The notes under the pieces were generated by a model that was given only the letters and a program-made list of their open reading frames with translations, made no database searches and was not told the DNA's origin. Position numbers and translations under genes: made by a program. A stretch of DNA of 13,823 nucleotides, taken from assembly GCA_034436375.1 (NCBI GenBank), contig DAOTVS010000251.1, forward strand, positions 1 through 13,823, in the 5' to 3' direction. Below are positions 1 through 6,759 of the stretch, piece by piece. Every line of letters begins with the position of its first letter. Positions within the stretch are counted from its first letter, which is position 1. Source of the DNA: DAOTVS01 sp034436375. GTDB lineage: Bacteria; Chloroflexota; Anaerolineae; SpSt-313.

Positions 1-13
1 CTAGAACCTCCTT
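1..13 (-). promoter_or_regulatory. Shine-Dalgarno of an off-window minus-strand gene
   Basis: Read on the minus strand, the first bases contain AAGGAGG (positions 13 to 7) followed by the six bases TTCTAG up to the window edge. The spacing puts a start codon immediately beyond position 1. This suggests that a further minus-strand gene begins just outside the window, downstream of the aminopeptidase. The start codon itself is not visible. Confidence 0.5.
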
Positions 14-24
14 GCGAAACGGGC

Positions 25-190
25 CTCACGCGGAGTACGCGGAGAACACGGAGAGGACGAAGGAAACTGCAGATGAACGCAGGTGATCTGGAAGACTTGA
101 ATCTCAGAGACTTGCGCTGGATCAGCCTTCTTCAGCGTTTATCTGCGTTCATCTGCGGCTACATACTATCCTCCGCGCTCTCCGCGTGAG
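25..190. repeat. nested imperfect inverted repeat in the spacer 3' of the aminopeptidase
   Basis: The outer arms at 25-44 and 171-190 match as reverse complements at 18 of 20 positions (CTCACGCGGAG core). The inner arms at 69-86 and 139-156 match at 16 of 18 positions (GCAGATGAACGCAG core). The arms are themselves short-period tandems: three 9-mers of ACGCGGAGW type at 28-54, two 9-mers at 171-188, and two 10-mers (TTTATCTGCG, TTCATCTGCG) at 138-157. No gene is visible in 1-199. I recall similar 'ACGCGGAGA' and 'GCAGATGAACGCAGAT' sequences as dispersed intergenic repeats in environmental bacterial genomes. A folded transcript could act as a 3' end structure for the aminopeptidase, but no T-run follows. 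Confidence 0.7.
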
Positions 191-199
191 ACCCCATTG

Positions 200-1267
200 T
201 CAGACCAGGAAGCGCCCGGCCTCGAAGACCTTGACGCCGTCGAGGTAGAGGGCGCCTTCCTGCCGGGTATCCTTGACGATATCCCAGTGCACGGCGGAAC
301 GATTGTCGCCGCCGCACTCGGGGTAGGAGCGGCCGAGGGCCAGGTGCACCGTGCCGCCGATCTTTTCATCCAGGAGCATGTCACGGCAAAAGAGGTCCCA
401 CCCGGCGTTGGTGCCGATGGCGAACTCGCCCACCCGGCCGGCCCCCTCGTCGGTCGCCAGCACCTGGCGGAGATAGTCCTCGTTATCCGAGGCCGAGGCC
501 GAGACCAGGAGGCCGTCCTGCCAGGCCAGGCGGATATCGCTCACCGCGCGGCCGCCGAACACGCCCGGGAACTCAAAGCGGATGTGGCCGTTGACCGAGC
601 CGGTCACGGGCGCCGTGTAGAGCTCGCCGTCAGGCATATTCATGCGCCCCGCTCCCACCAGCCACTTGCGGCCAGCCACGGAAAAGCGCAGGTCCGTATC
701 GCGCCCCACCAGGCGCAGCTCGCGGCCCGCCTCCAGTCGCCGGGCCAGCGCCTGCCAACGCCCGCTCTCCGCCGCCCAATCGCGCAGGCAAGCCCGGAAA
801 AAGGCGTCCAGCAGGGTTTCCTCGTCCACGCCGGCCTGCTGGGCCAGGGACGCATTGGGCACGCGCACCAGGCACCAGCGGGTATGCTCCCAGCGCAGCG
901 CCGAGACCTTGCCCTGCGCCTGCTGGTGCAGGCTCAACCGGTCGGGGGGGATATCGCTCAACTCGTAGGGGTTGTGGGCGCCGCGCAGGCCGAAATAGAC
1001 GTCGGCCCAGCGCATGCCATAGGCCTCGATCTCGGGCACCCAGGCAATCTGCTCGGGCGAGCCGTCGCGCAGCAGGGCGTGGCGGAAATAGTCGGAGAGG
1101 AACTGCACCTGCACGAGCGCTCCCGCCCGCACCGCCGCTGCATAGACGGCGCGCGCCATGGGCAGGGTCTCGACCTCGTGCATGGCGATCATCACCCGCT
1201 CGCCGCGCCGCACCTGCGTCGAATAGTTGACCAGCACCTCCGCCAGTTCCTGCCAGCGCTTATCCAA
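200..1267 (-). CDS. M29-family metallo-aminopeptidase
   Basis: This 355-residue protein is a cytoplasmic aminopeptidase of the thermophilic aminopeptidase family M29 (AmpS/PepS/AmpT type), which removes N-terminal residues from peptides using a two-metal site. The C-terminal half carries the family signature. Glu215 lies in MPDGELYTAP, Glu281 in GEFAIGTN, His308 in GGTVHLALG, Tyr315 in SYPE, and His327 and Asp329 in AVHWD; these fit the known metal and catalytic positions. It is shorter than the roughly 410 residues usual for the family, without an evident break. The start is TTG at 1267, supported by an AAAGGAG Shine-Dalgarno eight bases upstream. There is no signal peptide. It lies 145 bp downstream of the phosphatase gene on the same strand and may or may not be co-transcribed with it. 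The family call is firm; the peptide specificity cannot be read from the sequence. Confidence 0.93.
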   Translation of the reverse strand: MDKRWQELAEVLVNYSTQVRRGERVMIAMHEVETLPMARAVYAAAVRAGALVQVQFLSDYFRHALLRDGSPEQIAWVPEIEAYGMRWADVYFGLRGAHNPYELSDIPPDRLSLHQQAQGKVSALRWEHTRWCLVRVPNASLAQQAGVDEETLLDAFFRACLRDWAAESGRWQALARRLEAGRELRLVGRDTDLRFSVAGRKWLVGAGRMNMPDGELYTAPVTGSVNGHIRFEFPGVFGGRAVSDIRLAWQDGLLVSASASDNEDYLRQVLATDEGAGRVGEFAIGTNAGWDLFCRDMLLDEKIGGTVHLALGRSYPECGGDNRSAVHWDIVKDTRQEGALYLDGVKVFEAGRFLV

Positions 1268-1275
1268 CCCAAGGA

Positions 1276-1282
1276 CTCCTTT
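1276..1282 (-). promoter_or_regulatory. Shine-Dalgarno deciding the TTG start of the aminopeptidase
   Basis: The minus strand reads AAAGGAG, then eight bases, then TTG at 1267. No ATG nearby has a comparable site, so the TTG start is preferred. The site sits at the edge of the short-period repeat at 1281-1320, so the repeat contributes its A-rich part. Confidence 0.7.
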
Positions 1283-1320
1283 TGTGCTGCTTTGTGCTCT
1301 GTGTCTTCGTGGTTAGGGGA
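1281..1320. repeat. short-period T/G-rich repeat element
   Basis: Two adjacent 10-mers, TTTGTGCTGC (1281-1290) and TTTGTGCTCT (1291-1300), are followed by GTGTCTTCGTGGTTAGGGG. The minus strand reads ACCACGAAGACACAGAG, then a CACAAAG repeat. I recall this as a widespread intergenic repeat type in environmental genomes, but copies elsewhere cannot be checked here. It lies directly upstream of the aminopeptidase ribosome-binding site. Confidence 0.55.
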
Positions 1321-1356
1321 CACTGCCCCAAGCGATAACGCTCATACAGAAGGTAT

Positions 1357-1377
1357 GGCTGCCGGCTGGCAGCCGGC
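1357..1377. repeat. GC-rich palindrome with two alternative hairpins
   Basis: GGCTGCC (1357-1363) pairs with GGCAGCC (1368-1374) around a 4-base loop. Alternatively GCCGGCT (1361-1367) pairs with AGCCGGC (1371-1377) around a 3-base loop. The two folds exclude each other. It lies between the phosphatase stop and the aminopeptidase start. No T-run follows on the minus strand, so it is more likely a repeat-type palindrome or mRNA-stabilising structure than an intrinsic terminator. Confidence 0.55.
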
Positions 1378-1382
1378 GCTCC

Positions 1383-1409
1383 ATCCTATCAATCCTGTTG
1401 ATCCTGTCC
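1383..1409. repeat. three tandem 9-mers of ATCCTRTYV type
   Basis: ATCCTATCA, ATCCTGTTG and ATCCTGTCC follow one another without a gap, just 3' of the phosphatase stop codon. The unit resembles the 'AATCCTGTTAATCCTGTC' intergenic repeat that I recall from many environmental bacterial genomes. No function is known to me. Confidence 0.6.
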
Positions 1410-1412
1410 AGA

Positions 1413-2213
1413 TTACCGCTGCCGCGGGCGCGTGCGCAGGTAGGCGAGCAGCTCCGCATGCAGCGCCGGGTTGGCGGCCACGATCTCGCCGTGATACAGG
1501 CGCTCGGGGCCGCCGGCGAAATCGGTCACCACACCGCCCGCCTCGCGTACCAGCAGGATGCCGGCGGCCACGTCGTAGGGCAGGAGCGATCGCTCCCAGT
1601 GGGCATCGCAGCGCCCGCAGGCCACGGCGGCCAGATCCAGCGCTGAGGAGCCAGTGACGCGCAGACTCTGGGCGCGCCGCAGGAAGTGAATGGCCTCTGT
1701 GACATTATCCTGATCGCCCTCGGTCCACACATCATAAGGGAACCCCGTGGTCACCGCCGCTGCAGACAGGGGCGAGGTCCCAGCCACACGGATCGGCCGG
1801 CCATTGAGCGTGGCGCCCCGGCCCCGTGCAGCGGCGAAAAGCTCGTCGCGCAGCGGATCATAGATGACGCCCACCTGCAGCTCGCCCGCCCGCTCGAGGG
1901 CAATCGAGACGCTGAAATGCGGCGAGCCATGGGCATAGTTCACTGTCCCATCGAGGGGGTCGATAATCCAGCGCAGACCGTTCTCCCCGCTCACGGGCGC
2001 GTTCTCCTCGGTGAGAAAGCCGCAACCCGGCGTCGCCTCCCGCAGGATGGCGACGATGCAGGCCTCCGACGCCCGGTCGCTCTCCGTCACCGGGTCGATC
2101 GGGCCTTTGTACTCCACCTCGTGCGCGCGCCCGAACCCACGGCGCAGGATCTCCCCCGCCGCGCGGGCCGCGCGGATGGCGGATTGCAGGCACTGACTCT
2201 CATCCACTCCCAT
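1413..2213 (-). CDS. inositol monophosphatase family phosphatase
   Basis: This 266-residue protein is a Mg2+-dependent, Li+-sensitive type sugar/inositol phosphatase (IMPase/SuhB/CysQ superfamily), probably cytoplasmic. All family motifs are present in order: VTESD at 42-46, the glutamate pair Glu69-Glu70 in LTEEN, WIIDPLDGT at 82-90 with metal ligands Asp85 and Asp88, and the C-terminal PYDVAAG at 212-218 with Asp214. Length is normal for the family. The start at ATG 2213 is fixed because an in-frame TGA lies only 12 bases upstream (2226-2228), although no good Shine-Dalgarno is present. Its own promoter candidate lies at 2291-2319, after the terminator of the upstream operon. The substrate could be myo-inositol phosphate, another sugar phosphate or a nucleotide bisphosphate; the sequence does not decide. 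Confidence 0.93.
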   Translation of the reverse strand: MGVDESQCLQSAIRAARAAGEILRRGFGRAHEVEYKGPIDPVTESDRASEACIVAILREATPGCGFLTEENAPVSGENGLRWIIDPLDGTVNYAHGSPHFSVSIALERAGELQVGVIYDPLRDELFAAARGRGATLNGRPIRVAGTSPLSAAAVTTGFPYDVWTEGDQDNVTEAIHFLRRAQSLRVTGSSALDLAAVACGRCDAHWERSLLPYDVAAGILLVREAGGVVTDFAGGPERLYHGEIVAANPALHAELLAYLRTRPRQR

Positions 2214-2290
2214 TCTACCAAGTTGTCATTCCGTAATGGCAGCCGACGGCGATCGCTGCGCGGTGATTCGTCCCATGCTTTCTCTGGGGG

Positions 2291-2319
2291 AGTATACACA
2301 CAGGCCCTCTGCAACGCAA
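2291..2319 (-). promoter_or_regulatory. candidate sigma-70-type promoter for the phosphatase gene
   Basis: The minus strand has TTGCGT (2319-2314), a 17-base spacer, and TATACT (2296-2291). The -10 box matches the consensus at five of six positions; the -35 box is weak. Transcription would start near 2283, giving a leader of about 70 bases. It lies between the terminator at 2366-2401 and the phosphatase start, which is where a new promoter is expected. The rest of the 2214-2365 spacer holds no gene that I can support. Confidence 0.45.
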
Positions 2320-2365
2320 AGGAGAGTGACCGGCAATTGAGGCCTCTTGACGGTACAGTGCCAAC

Positions 2366-2401
2366 AAAAAGGGGGCGGTCCCATTCTTGAGATCCGCCCC
2401 C
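2366..2401 (-). terminator. strong intrinsic terminator of the ABC/URO-D operon
   Basis: On the minus strand GGGGGCGG (2401-2394) pairs perfectly with CCGCCCCC (2378-2371), and an inner TCTC/GGGA helix can extend the stem. It is followed immediately by TTTTT (2370-2366). It lies 18 bases after the stop codon of the last URO-D gene, so it marks the 3' end of the transcription unit that starts near 10.2 kb. Confidence 0.88.
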
Positions 2402-2419
2402 GTGGAAAGCCAACAGCGC

Positions 2420-3574
2420 TCAAGCGCCATAGGCCCCATATCGCTTTGCCGCACGGAACATGGTCAGCACGTTTTCAGGCGGCACATCGGCCTGCAGATT
2501 GTGCGCAGCAGAGAAGGTGAACCCGCCATTGGGCTTGAGCGAATCCATCACCCGCTTGACTTCCGCCTCGATCTCCTCAGCCGTGCCCAGGCGCAGCACC
2601 TGCTGTGTGTCGAACCCACCATGGAAGCACAGCCGATCGCCGAAAGCGCTCTTGAGGCGGTCGGGCTCCATTTTGCGCGCCCCCGGCTGGATCGGGTTGA
2701 GGATTTCAACGCCGGCATCAATCAAGTCCGGCACAAGATCAAAGACGGACCCACAGGTGTGGTGCCAGTAATAAGCAGAGGTGAACTCACGGGTATAGGC
2801 AATGCGCTCAGCGAAGTAGGGTACGACCAACTCCCGAAACATCTGTGGCGACATGAATGGCCCGTTCTGTGTGCCAAAGTCGTCGCCGCTGGTGGTCAAG
2901 TGGACATAAGGCCCAACAGCCTGATAGTAGGGGGCGATGAATGCTTTCTGCAACTCCAACAGCTTTCCGAATAGGGCATGCACAAAGGGGCGGTCGCTGG
3001 CCAGCCGCCAGAGCAGGTCATCGAAGCCGCACATCCAGCATGCCAGCTCAAATACCCCAAAGACGGGATGCTCGGCCACCACCACATACTCTGTCTCTTC
3101 CCAGAGCCGCCGCGCCTCCTGCCGGTACGCATCGAGCTTCCGCTCGTCGATCATCTGTGCTGGGTTGGGCCAGGGATAACTGCTCAGATCCTCCAGTGTA
3201 GCGCCGCGGAGCGGGGAATAGACGATGTCCGAGTATTGTCCGGTCCAGGCGCGCACCACGCCCCAGGCATCCACGTGTCGCCCGGGTTGCCCCGGCAGTT
3301 CTTTGCTGCTATTGCCAATCAGGTCCCCTACATGCCTGAAATCAATATCGAGGATCTCCAGAATGCGCTCATCAAATGGACGATAGTGGGCCGGGGGCTC
3401 GCCGCTCAAACCTAGCAGGCGCGCAAGGCCCGTGGCCACCTCCGGTGCAGCCCCAGTCAGAGCGGTGCCGGCCAGATCAAGGGGGACGCGGTCGGCTTCC
3501 TGGTGCTTCATGATGCGTGCAAACCGCTCGCGCGGAGTCAGATAGGCGGTCACGGTATCAACGCTCCCACTCAT
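2420..3574 (-). CDS. URO-D/MtaA-family protein (copy A, last in operon)
   Basis: This 384-residue protein has the uroporphyrinogen decarboxylase TIM-barrel superfamily layout: N-terminal ERFARIMKHQEADRVPLD at 16-33, DDFGTQNGPFMSP at 231-243, HTCG at 272-275, and GGFTFSAAHNL...PPEN near 350-368. His272 and Cys274 match the first two zinc ligands of MtaA/MtbA-type methyltransferases. The position of the third ligand (Cys in that family) is Leu360, with His358 close by. It lacks the Arg-rich N-terminal motif of true HemE, so heme synthesis is unlikely. ATG 3574 overlaps the upstream gene by 17 bases. GTG 3553, preceded by GGGAG ten bases upstream, is a credible alternative start giving 377 residues. 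The reaction is unknown: methyl transfer or decarboxylation of an imported solute is possible. Confidence 0.9.
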   Translation of the reverse strand: MSGSVDTVTAYLTPRERFARIMKHQEADRVPLDLAGTALTGAAPEVATGLARLLGLSGEPPAHYRPFDERILEILDIDFRHVGDLIGNSSKELPGQPGRHVDAWGVVRAWTGQYSDIVYSPLRGATLEDLSSYPWPNPAQMIDERKLDAYRQEARRLWEETEYVVVAEHPVFGVFELACWMCGFDDLLWRLASDRPFVHALFGKLLELQKAFIAPYYQAVGPYVHLTTSGDDFGTQNGPFMSPQMFRELVVPYFAERIAYTREFTSAYYWHHTCGSVFDLVPDLIDAGVEILNPIQPGARKMEPDRLKSAFGDRLCFHGGFDTQQVLRLGTAEEIEAEVKRVMDSLKPNGGFTFSAAHNLQADVPPENVLTMFRAAKRYGAYGA

Positions 3575-4559
3575 TCCACGCGCTCAGCATCGCCGTTAGG
3601 TTCTCGATCGGGACGTCGGGCATGACCGTGCCCAGCCCGATCAGGCCGCCTTCCGGGCTGCTGAGTTGTGTAACGAGCCCCCTGACCTCCTGCCGCACGT
3701 TATCGGGAGTGCCAAAGGGCAGCGTATGCTGGCGGTCGGGCTCGCCCCAGAAACACACGCGCCCACGATAGCGGCGGGCCAGATCCGCCGCATCCATGCA
3801 AGTCACCTGGCAGTTTAGCGCATCCACACCCAATTCGATCAGGTCGCCGATGATCTCCGCCGTATAGCCGTCGGTGTGGAAGAAGACCAACTTGCCGGCG
3901 GCATGCACTTCAGCAAACAACTCGCGGTAGCAGGGGGCAAAGATCCGCCGCCAGGCACGCGGGCTGATCAGGAGCGAGGTCTGACTGCCCCAGTCATCTT
4001 GCAGATGGATGCCATCCACGTCATAGCGCAGAAGCGCCCGCACGTTGCGCATGTTGAACTCATGCACCCGGTCGCGCAGCGTGAGCATGCTGGGGTTCTC
4101 CTCGGCTATATCCAGGAGCAGGCGCTCCATACCACGCAGCCATTGCAGACGCTCAAACAGGCGGATAGAGCCAGTCAGCACAAAGCGGGAATGATCTGCT
4201 CGCAGGGTTTGCTCGATCTCCTCGCAGCCCGCCTCCGCCAAGTCCCACGGGGGCTGGTAGCGCTCCAGAGCGGCATCATCGGCTGCCGGGTGGCTCTTGG
4301 CCTGGGCGAACAGGCCGGGGGTCTCGTTTTCCCAGGTCACTCCCCAGGGATCCAGCCACGAGCCATACTCGCATTGCGCTTCATCCTCCCAGGGCACACG
4401 GTAGCCCGAGGGTCCCATGTCGAGTGGGTAATGCTGTAGCAGCTCTGTGAGCTCATGCCCATAGCGCTGGCTCGCACCCGGCACCACCCATAGGTCCAGT
4501 GGGATGCGGTCAGGCCGCTGCATCTTGACTGCGCGCCAAACACGTTCGCGACTATTCAT
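3558..4559 (-). CDS. URO-D-family protein (copy B) with His-x-Asp in place of His-x-Cys
   Basis: This 333-residue URO-D superfamily protein begins MNSRERVWRAVKM. ATG 4559 is preferred over an ATG 24 bases upstream because GGGAG lies just ahead of it and because it forms a four-base ATGA overlap with the stop of copy C. Visible motifs are PDRIPLDLW at 16-24, QDDWGSQ at 187-193, FFHTDG at 226-231 and PIENLTAM at 317-324. The conserved zinc-ligand Cys is Asp230, and no Cys occurs at the C-terminal ligand position (Val312 by hand alignment). A zinc-thiolate methyltransferase mechanism is therefore unlikely for this copy. It resembles copy C most closely in the window. It could be a decarboxylase-like enzyme, or a catalytically altered partner of copies A, C or D. 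Confidence 0.9.
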   Translation of the reverse strand: MNSRERVWRAVKMQRPDRIPLDLWVVPGASQRYGHELTELLQHYPLDMGPSGYRVPWEDEAQCEYGSWLDPWGVTWENETPGLFAQAKSHPAADDAALERYQPPWDLAEAGCEEIEQTLRADHSRFVLTGSIRLFERLQWLRGMERLLLDIAEENPSMLTLRDRVHEFNMRNVRALLRYDVDGIHLQDDWGSQTSLLISPRAWRRIFAPCYRELFAEVHAAGKLVFFHTDGYTAEIIGDLIELGVDALNCQVTCMDAADLARRYRGRVCFWGEPDRQHTLPFGTPDNVRQEVRGLVTQLSSPEGGLIGLGTVMPDVPIENLTAMLSAWNEWER

Positions 4560-5557
4560 AGCAGCTCCCGTTCGCGGTGCCATGCACGTGCGTCCGGCGG
4601 CCTAGCGCCATAGCGCTCGAACGCGCGCCCCATGACCGCCAACCTCTCTCCGCTGACGCTACCATGGCCCCAACCCTCGTCACCGCAGGCCACGAACCCC
4701 CCATTGAAGCAACCCAGTTTCTCGATCAGCAGTTGCGCTTCGTGCTCCACATCCTCATCGCTCCCATGGACGAGGGTAGACTGGGAATCGACCGGGCAGT
4801 GCAGGCATACGCGCCCCCCAAGCCGGTCGGCGAGCCAGTCGATGCCAATCAGGTCAGGCTGGTTCAGATGCAGCATGTCTGCGCCGATCTCCCCCAGGTC
4901 CTCCACGATGGCATGCACATCGCCGCAGGAGTGGAACACGACATGCATCCCCGCAGCATGGATGAGCTCAAACTGCCGCCGGTAGAGGGGCCTGAAGTAG
5001 CGGCGCCAAAGCGCGGGCGATATCATGAGCCCGTGCTGGGTGCCCCAGTCGTCCCAGAACCAGACGGCATCGAGCCCCAGTGTGGCAAATTGGACTATGA
5101 TCTCCGACTCAAAGCCGAACACGTGTTCGGCGAGTTCCATGATGCGCTCGGGCTCCAGCACCAACCCGGCCAGCAACTCATCAAAGCCTGTCAGAAAGGT
5201 CATGCGGTTAAAGCCCGAGATGCCCAGCGAGCCGGCGACATAGCGTTCGGGGTGATCCTCCCGTGCCTTCCGCGCCGGCTCCAGGCGCCCTGGAGCGTGC
5301 GGATCAGGGAAACGATAGCCGTGGTACTGTTCCAGTCTCGCCAGTGGATGCCGCTTGACCTGGCCGATGGTCTCATTGAGTGTGGACCAAAGGCAGCCCC
5401 ACTCATCCACATTGGGCTCGGGCGGGGCCCAGCCCACCGGATGTGCAAAGCCCGCGATCACGATATCCGAGTGCGCCGGGTTATCATAGTAACGTACAGG
5501 GATGCGGTCGGGGCCGCTGAATTCGATCGCCCGCCGTACCCGCTCTCTACTGTTCAT
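4556..5557 (-). CDS. URO-D/MtaA-family protein (copy C)
   Basis: This 333-residue URO-D superfamily protein begins MNSRERVRRAIEF. The start at ATG 5557 is set by CGGAG eight bases upstream; the longer reading frame would run back into copy D. Motifs are PDRIPVRYY at 16-24, WDDWGTQHG at 168-176, VFHSCGDV at 207-214 with His209 and Cys211, and GGFVACGDEGW at 286-296. Cys291 is near, but not at, the third zinc-ligand position, which is Gly295 by hand alignment. Copies B and C have identical lengths, share 14 of their first 20 residues, and share the DDWG(S/T)Q...ISP block, so they look like a tandem duplication. It is separated from copy D by 28 bases and is translationally coupled to copy B. 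The substrate is unknown. Confidence 0.9.
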   Translation of the reverse strand: MNSRERVRRAIEFSGPDRIPVRYYDNPAHSDIVIAGFAHPVGWAPPEPNVDEWGCLWSTLNETIGQVKRHPLARLEQYHGYRFPDPHAPGRLEPARKAREDHPERYVAGSLGISGFNRMTFLTGFDELLAGLVLEPERIMELAEHVFGFESEIIVQFATLGLDAVWFWDDWGTQHGLMISPALWRRYFRPLYRRQFELIHAAGMHVVFHSCGDVHAIVEDLGEIGADMLHLNQPDLIGIDWLADRLGGRVCLHCPVDSQSTLVHGSDEDVEHEAQLLIEKLGCFNGGFVACGDEGWGHGSVSGERLAVMGRAFERYGARPPDARAWHRERELL

Positions 5558-5585
5558 GGGGAATTCTCCGAATGCCCTAGAGTTG

Positions 5586-6749
5586 TCAGCGGCCGTCGTA
5601 ACGACCATAGGTCTTGGCGACCTCGACCAGCTTGAAGATGTTGGCATCGGGCGTATCGCGGCCACACTGATCACCGGTCGATAGGATGAAACCCCCGCCT
5701 GCCCCCGCGTCATCGATGCACTTGCGGGCCGCCTGCTCCACCTCCTCGGGTGTGCCTAGCAGCATGGTCGAGGTCGTGGGGATGTTGCCGAATAGCGCCA
5801 GCCGATGCCCCAGGCTACGCTTGACCTCAGCCAAGTCACAATCGCCCATGGGCGGTACCTCGAGCGGGTTGATGCAGTCCAGGTCAGTCTCCTCGGCGCA
5901 GAGGGTTGCCAGCGCACGTTCTTTGCCGCAGGAGTGCAGCATCGTTGGCACGCCAGCCTGCTTGGCCATGTGCGTGATCTTTTGCAGTGTCGGCAGGGTC
6001 AGGTCGCGCACCGCGGCGGGAGTGCTCAGTGTCCACAGCCCAGAAGCGCCGATCATGATAAACTCGGGCTTGGGCTTGAGGGCAAGGATCATCTCGGCTT
6101 GACGCAGGATCTGGGCCTCTTGCCAGCTCACAAACTCGCGTAAAAGGTCATAGTGATCATAGTAGGCATAGGAGACGGCCGCCAGGCCGCCATCGAACCA
6201 ATCAAAGAGGTCATGGAAGCCGGGCAAGCCCACGATCGGGCCGATCGCCCCATCATCGCCCATCTCCAACTGCTGCTCGCGCAGAACGGCATCGTCACAG
6301 CTCACGATCTCTGGGAAGAAGTAGCGCAGCTTGGGCATATCCGCGCTCAGGTCCTTGATCCACTTGCGCGTGACCGTGGGCGGGTTATCCACATAGTAGA
6401 CGGTCTCAGACGTCAGGTCGCCGGCAGGTGTGTGGCAGACGGTCTCAACCGTGATGCGTTCGGCGTTTTGGCTCAGCACTCGGCTCTCAAATTGTCGCTC
6501 ATCTCGCCGCGGCTGAAAAGCGACGCTCCCCCCATACTGAACCCAACCATCAAAGCCAAAGTAACGTACCGCGTCGATGTAGGCACGCCAGAGGGGTGGG
6601 TCATCGTGCATATAGATATCCCAAAAGGGCTTGCCCGTCAGCCGTGCCGGGATCATGTTGGAGATGTCGGGCGCCACGGGCACCCGGTCGGGCTGCTGGT
6701 TGCGCATGGCCGTTAGCATGCGCTCTTTCGAAGTCATCTCTTCACGCAT
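5586..6749 (-). CDS. URO-D/MtaA-family protein (copy D) with a complete His-x-Cys...Cys set
   Basis: This 387-residue protein is the first of the four URO-D-family genes in the operon. The start at ATG 6749 has AAGGA seven bases upstream, better than ATG 6737. It shows QPDRVPVAPD at 19-28, MLHSCGKER at 270-278, and GGFILSTGDQCGRDTP at 352-367. His272, Cys274 and Cys362 together match the zinc-ligand pattern of MtaA/MtbA/CmuA methyltransferases. Unlike copies A to C it has no DD(W/F)GxQ block and reads IGASGLWTLSTP at 233-244, so it belongs to a separate subfamily. It begins 10 bases after the permease stop. Methyl transfer to or from a corrinoid or thiol is the most natural guess from the ligands, but no corrinoid protein is encoded in this operon. 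Confidence 0.92.
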   Translation of the reverse strand: MREEMTSKERMLTAMRNQQPDRVPVAPDISNMIPARLTGKPFWDIYMHDDPPLWRAYIDAVRYFGFDGWVQYGGSVAFQPRRDERQFESRVLSQNAERITVETVCHTPAGDLTSETVYYVDNPPTVTRKWIKDLSADMPKLRYFFPEIVSCDDAVLREQQLEMGDDGAIGPIVGLPGFHDLFDWFDGGLAAVSYAYYDHYDLLREFVSWQEAQILRQAEMILALKPKPEFIMIGASGLWTLSTPAAVRDLTLPTLQKITHMAKQAGVPTMLHSCGKERALATLCAEETDLDCINPLEVPPMGDCDLAEVKRSLGHRLALFGNIPTTSTMLLGTPEEVEQAARKCIDDAGAGGGFILSTGDQCGRDTPDANIFKLVEVAKTYGRYDGR

Positions 6750-6759
6750 TGCTCTATCC

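Noticed and set aside
1357..1377. Intrinsic terminator after the phosphatase gene
   Set aside because: The palindrome is strong, but no T-run follows on the minus strand, so it is described as a repeat or hairpin instead.
1583..1596. A perfect 14-base palindrome GGAGCGATCGCTCC inside the phosphatase gene, with a GCGATCGC also at 2249-2256
   Set aside because: It resembles a cyanobacterial HIP1-type octamer, but two occurrences in a GC-rich window are not evidence of enrichment, and the first is explained by coding sequence.
197..1657. A 486-codon plus-strand open frame opposite the aminopeptidase and phosphatase genes
   Set aside because: The minus-strand genes here have complete catalytic motifs. 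The plus-strand frame reads as low-complexity Arg/Ala/His-rich sequence with no family motif, as expected for the complement of GC-rich genes.
2087..2413. Open frames across the spacer between the operon terminator and the phosphatase
   Set aside because: They run through a strong terminator stem and the candidate promoter, and they overlap the phosphatase in another frame. None has family features.
4577..5635. A 352-codon plus-strand open frame opposite URO-D copy C
   Set aside because: It is a mirror of a clear URO-D-family gene. It has no recognisable motif and no convincing ribosome-binding site.
2420..6749. Naming the URO-D genes hemE
   Set aside because: None has the Arg-rich N-terminal substrate-binding motif of heme-pathway uroporphyrinogen decarboxylase. 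Four copies next to a solute importer, with MtaA-like His-x-Cys in three of them, argue for another role.
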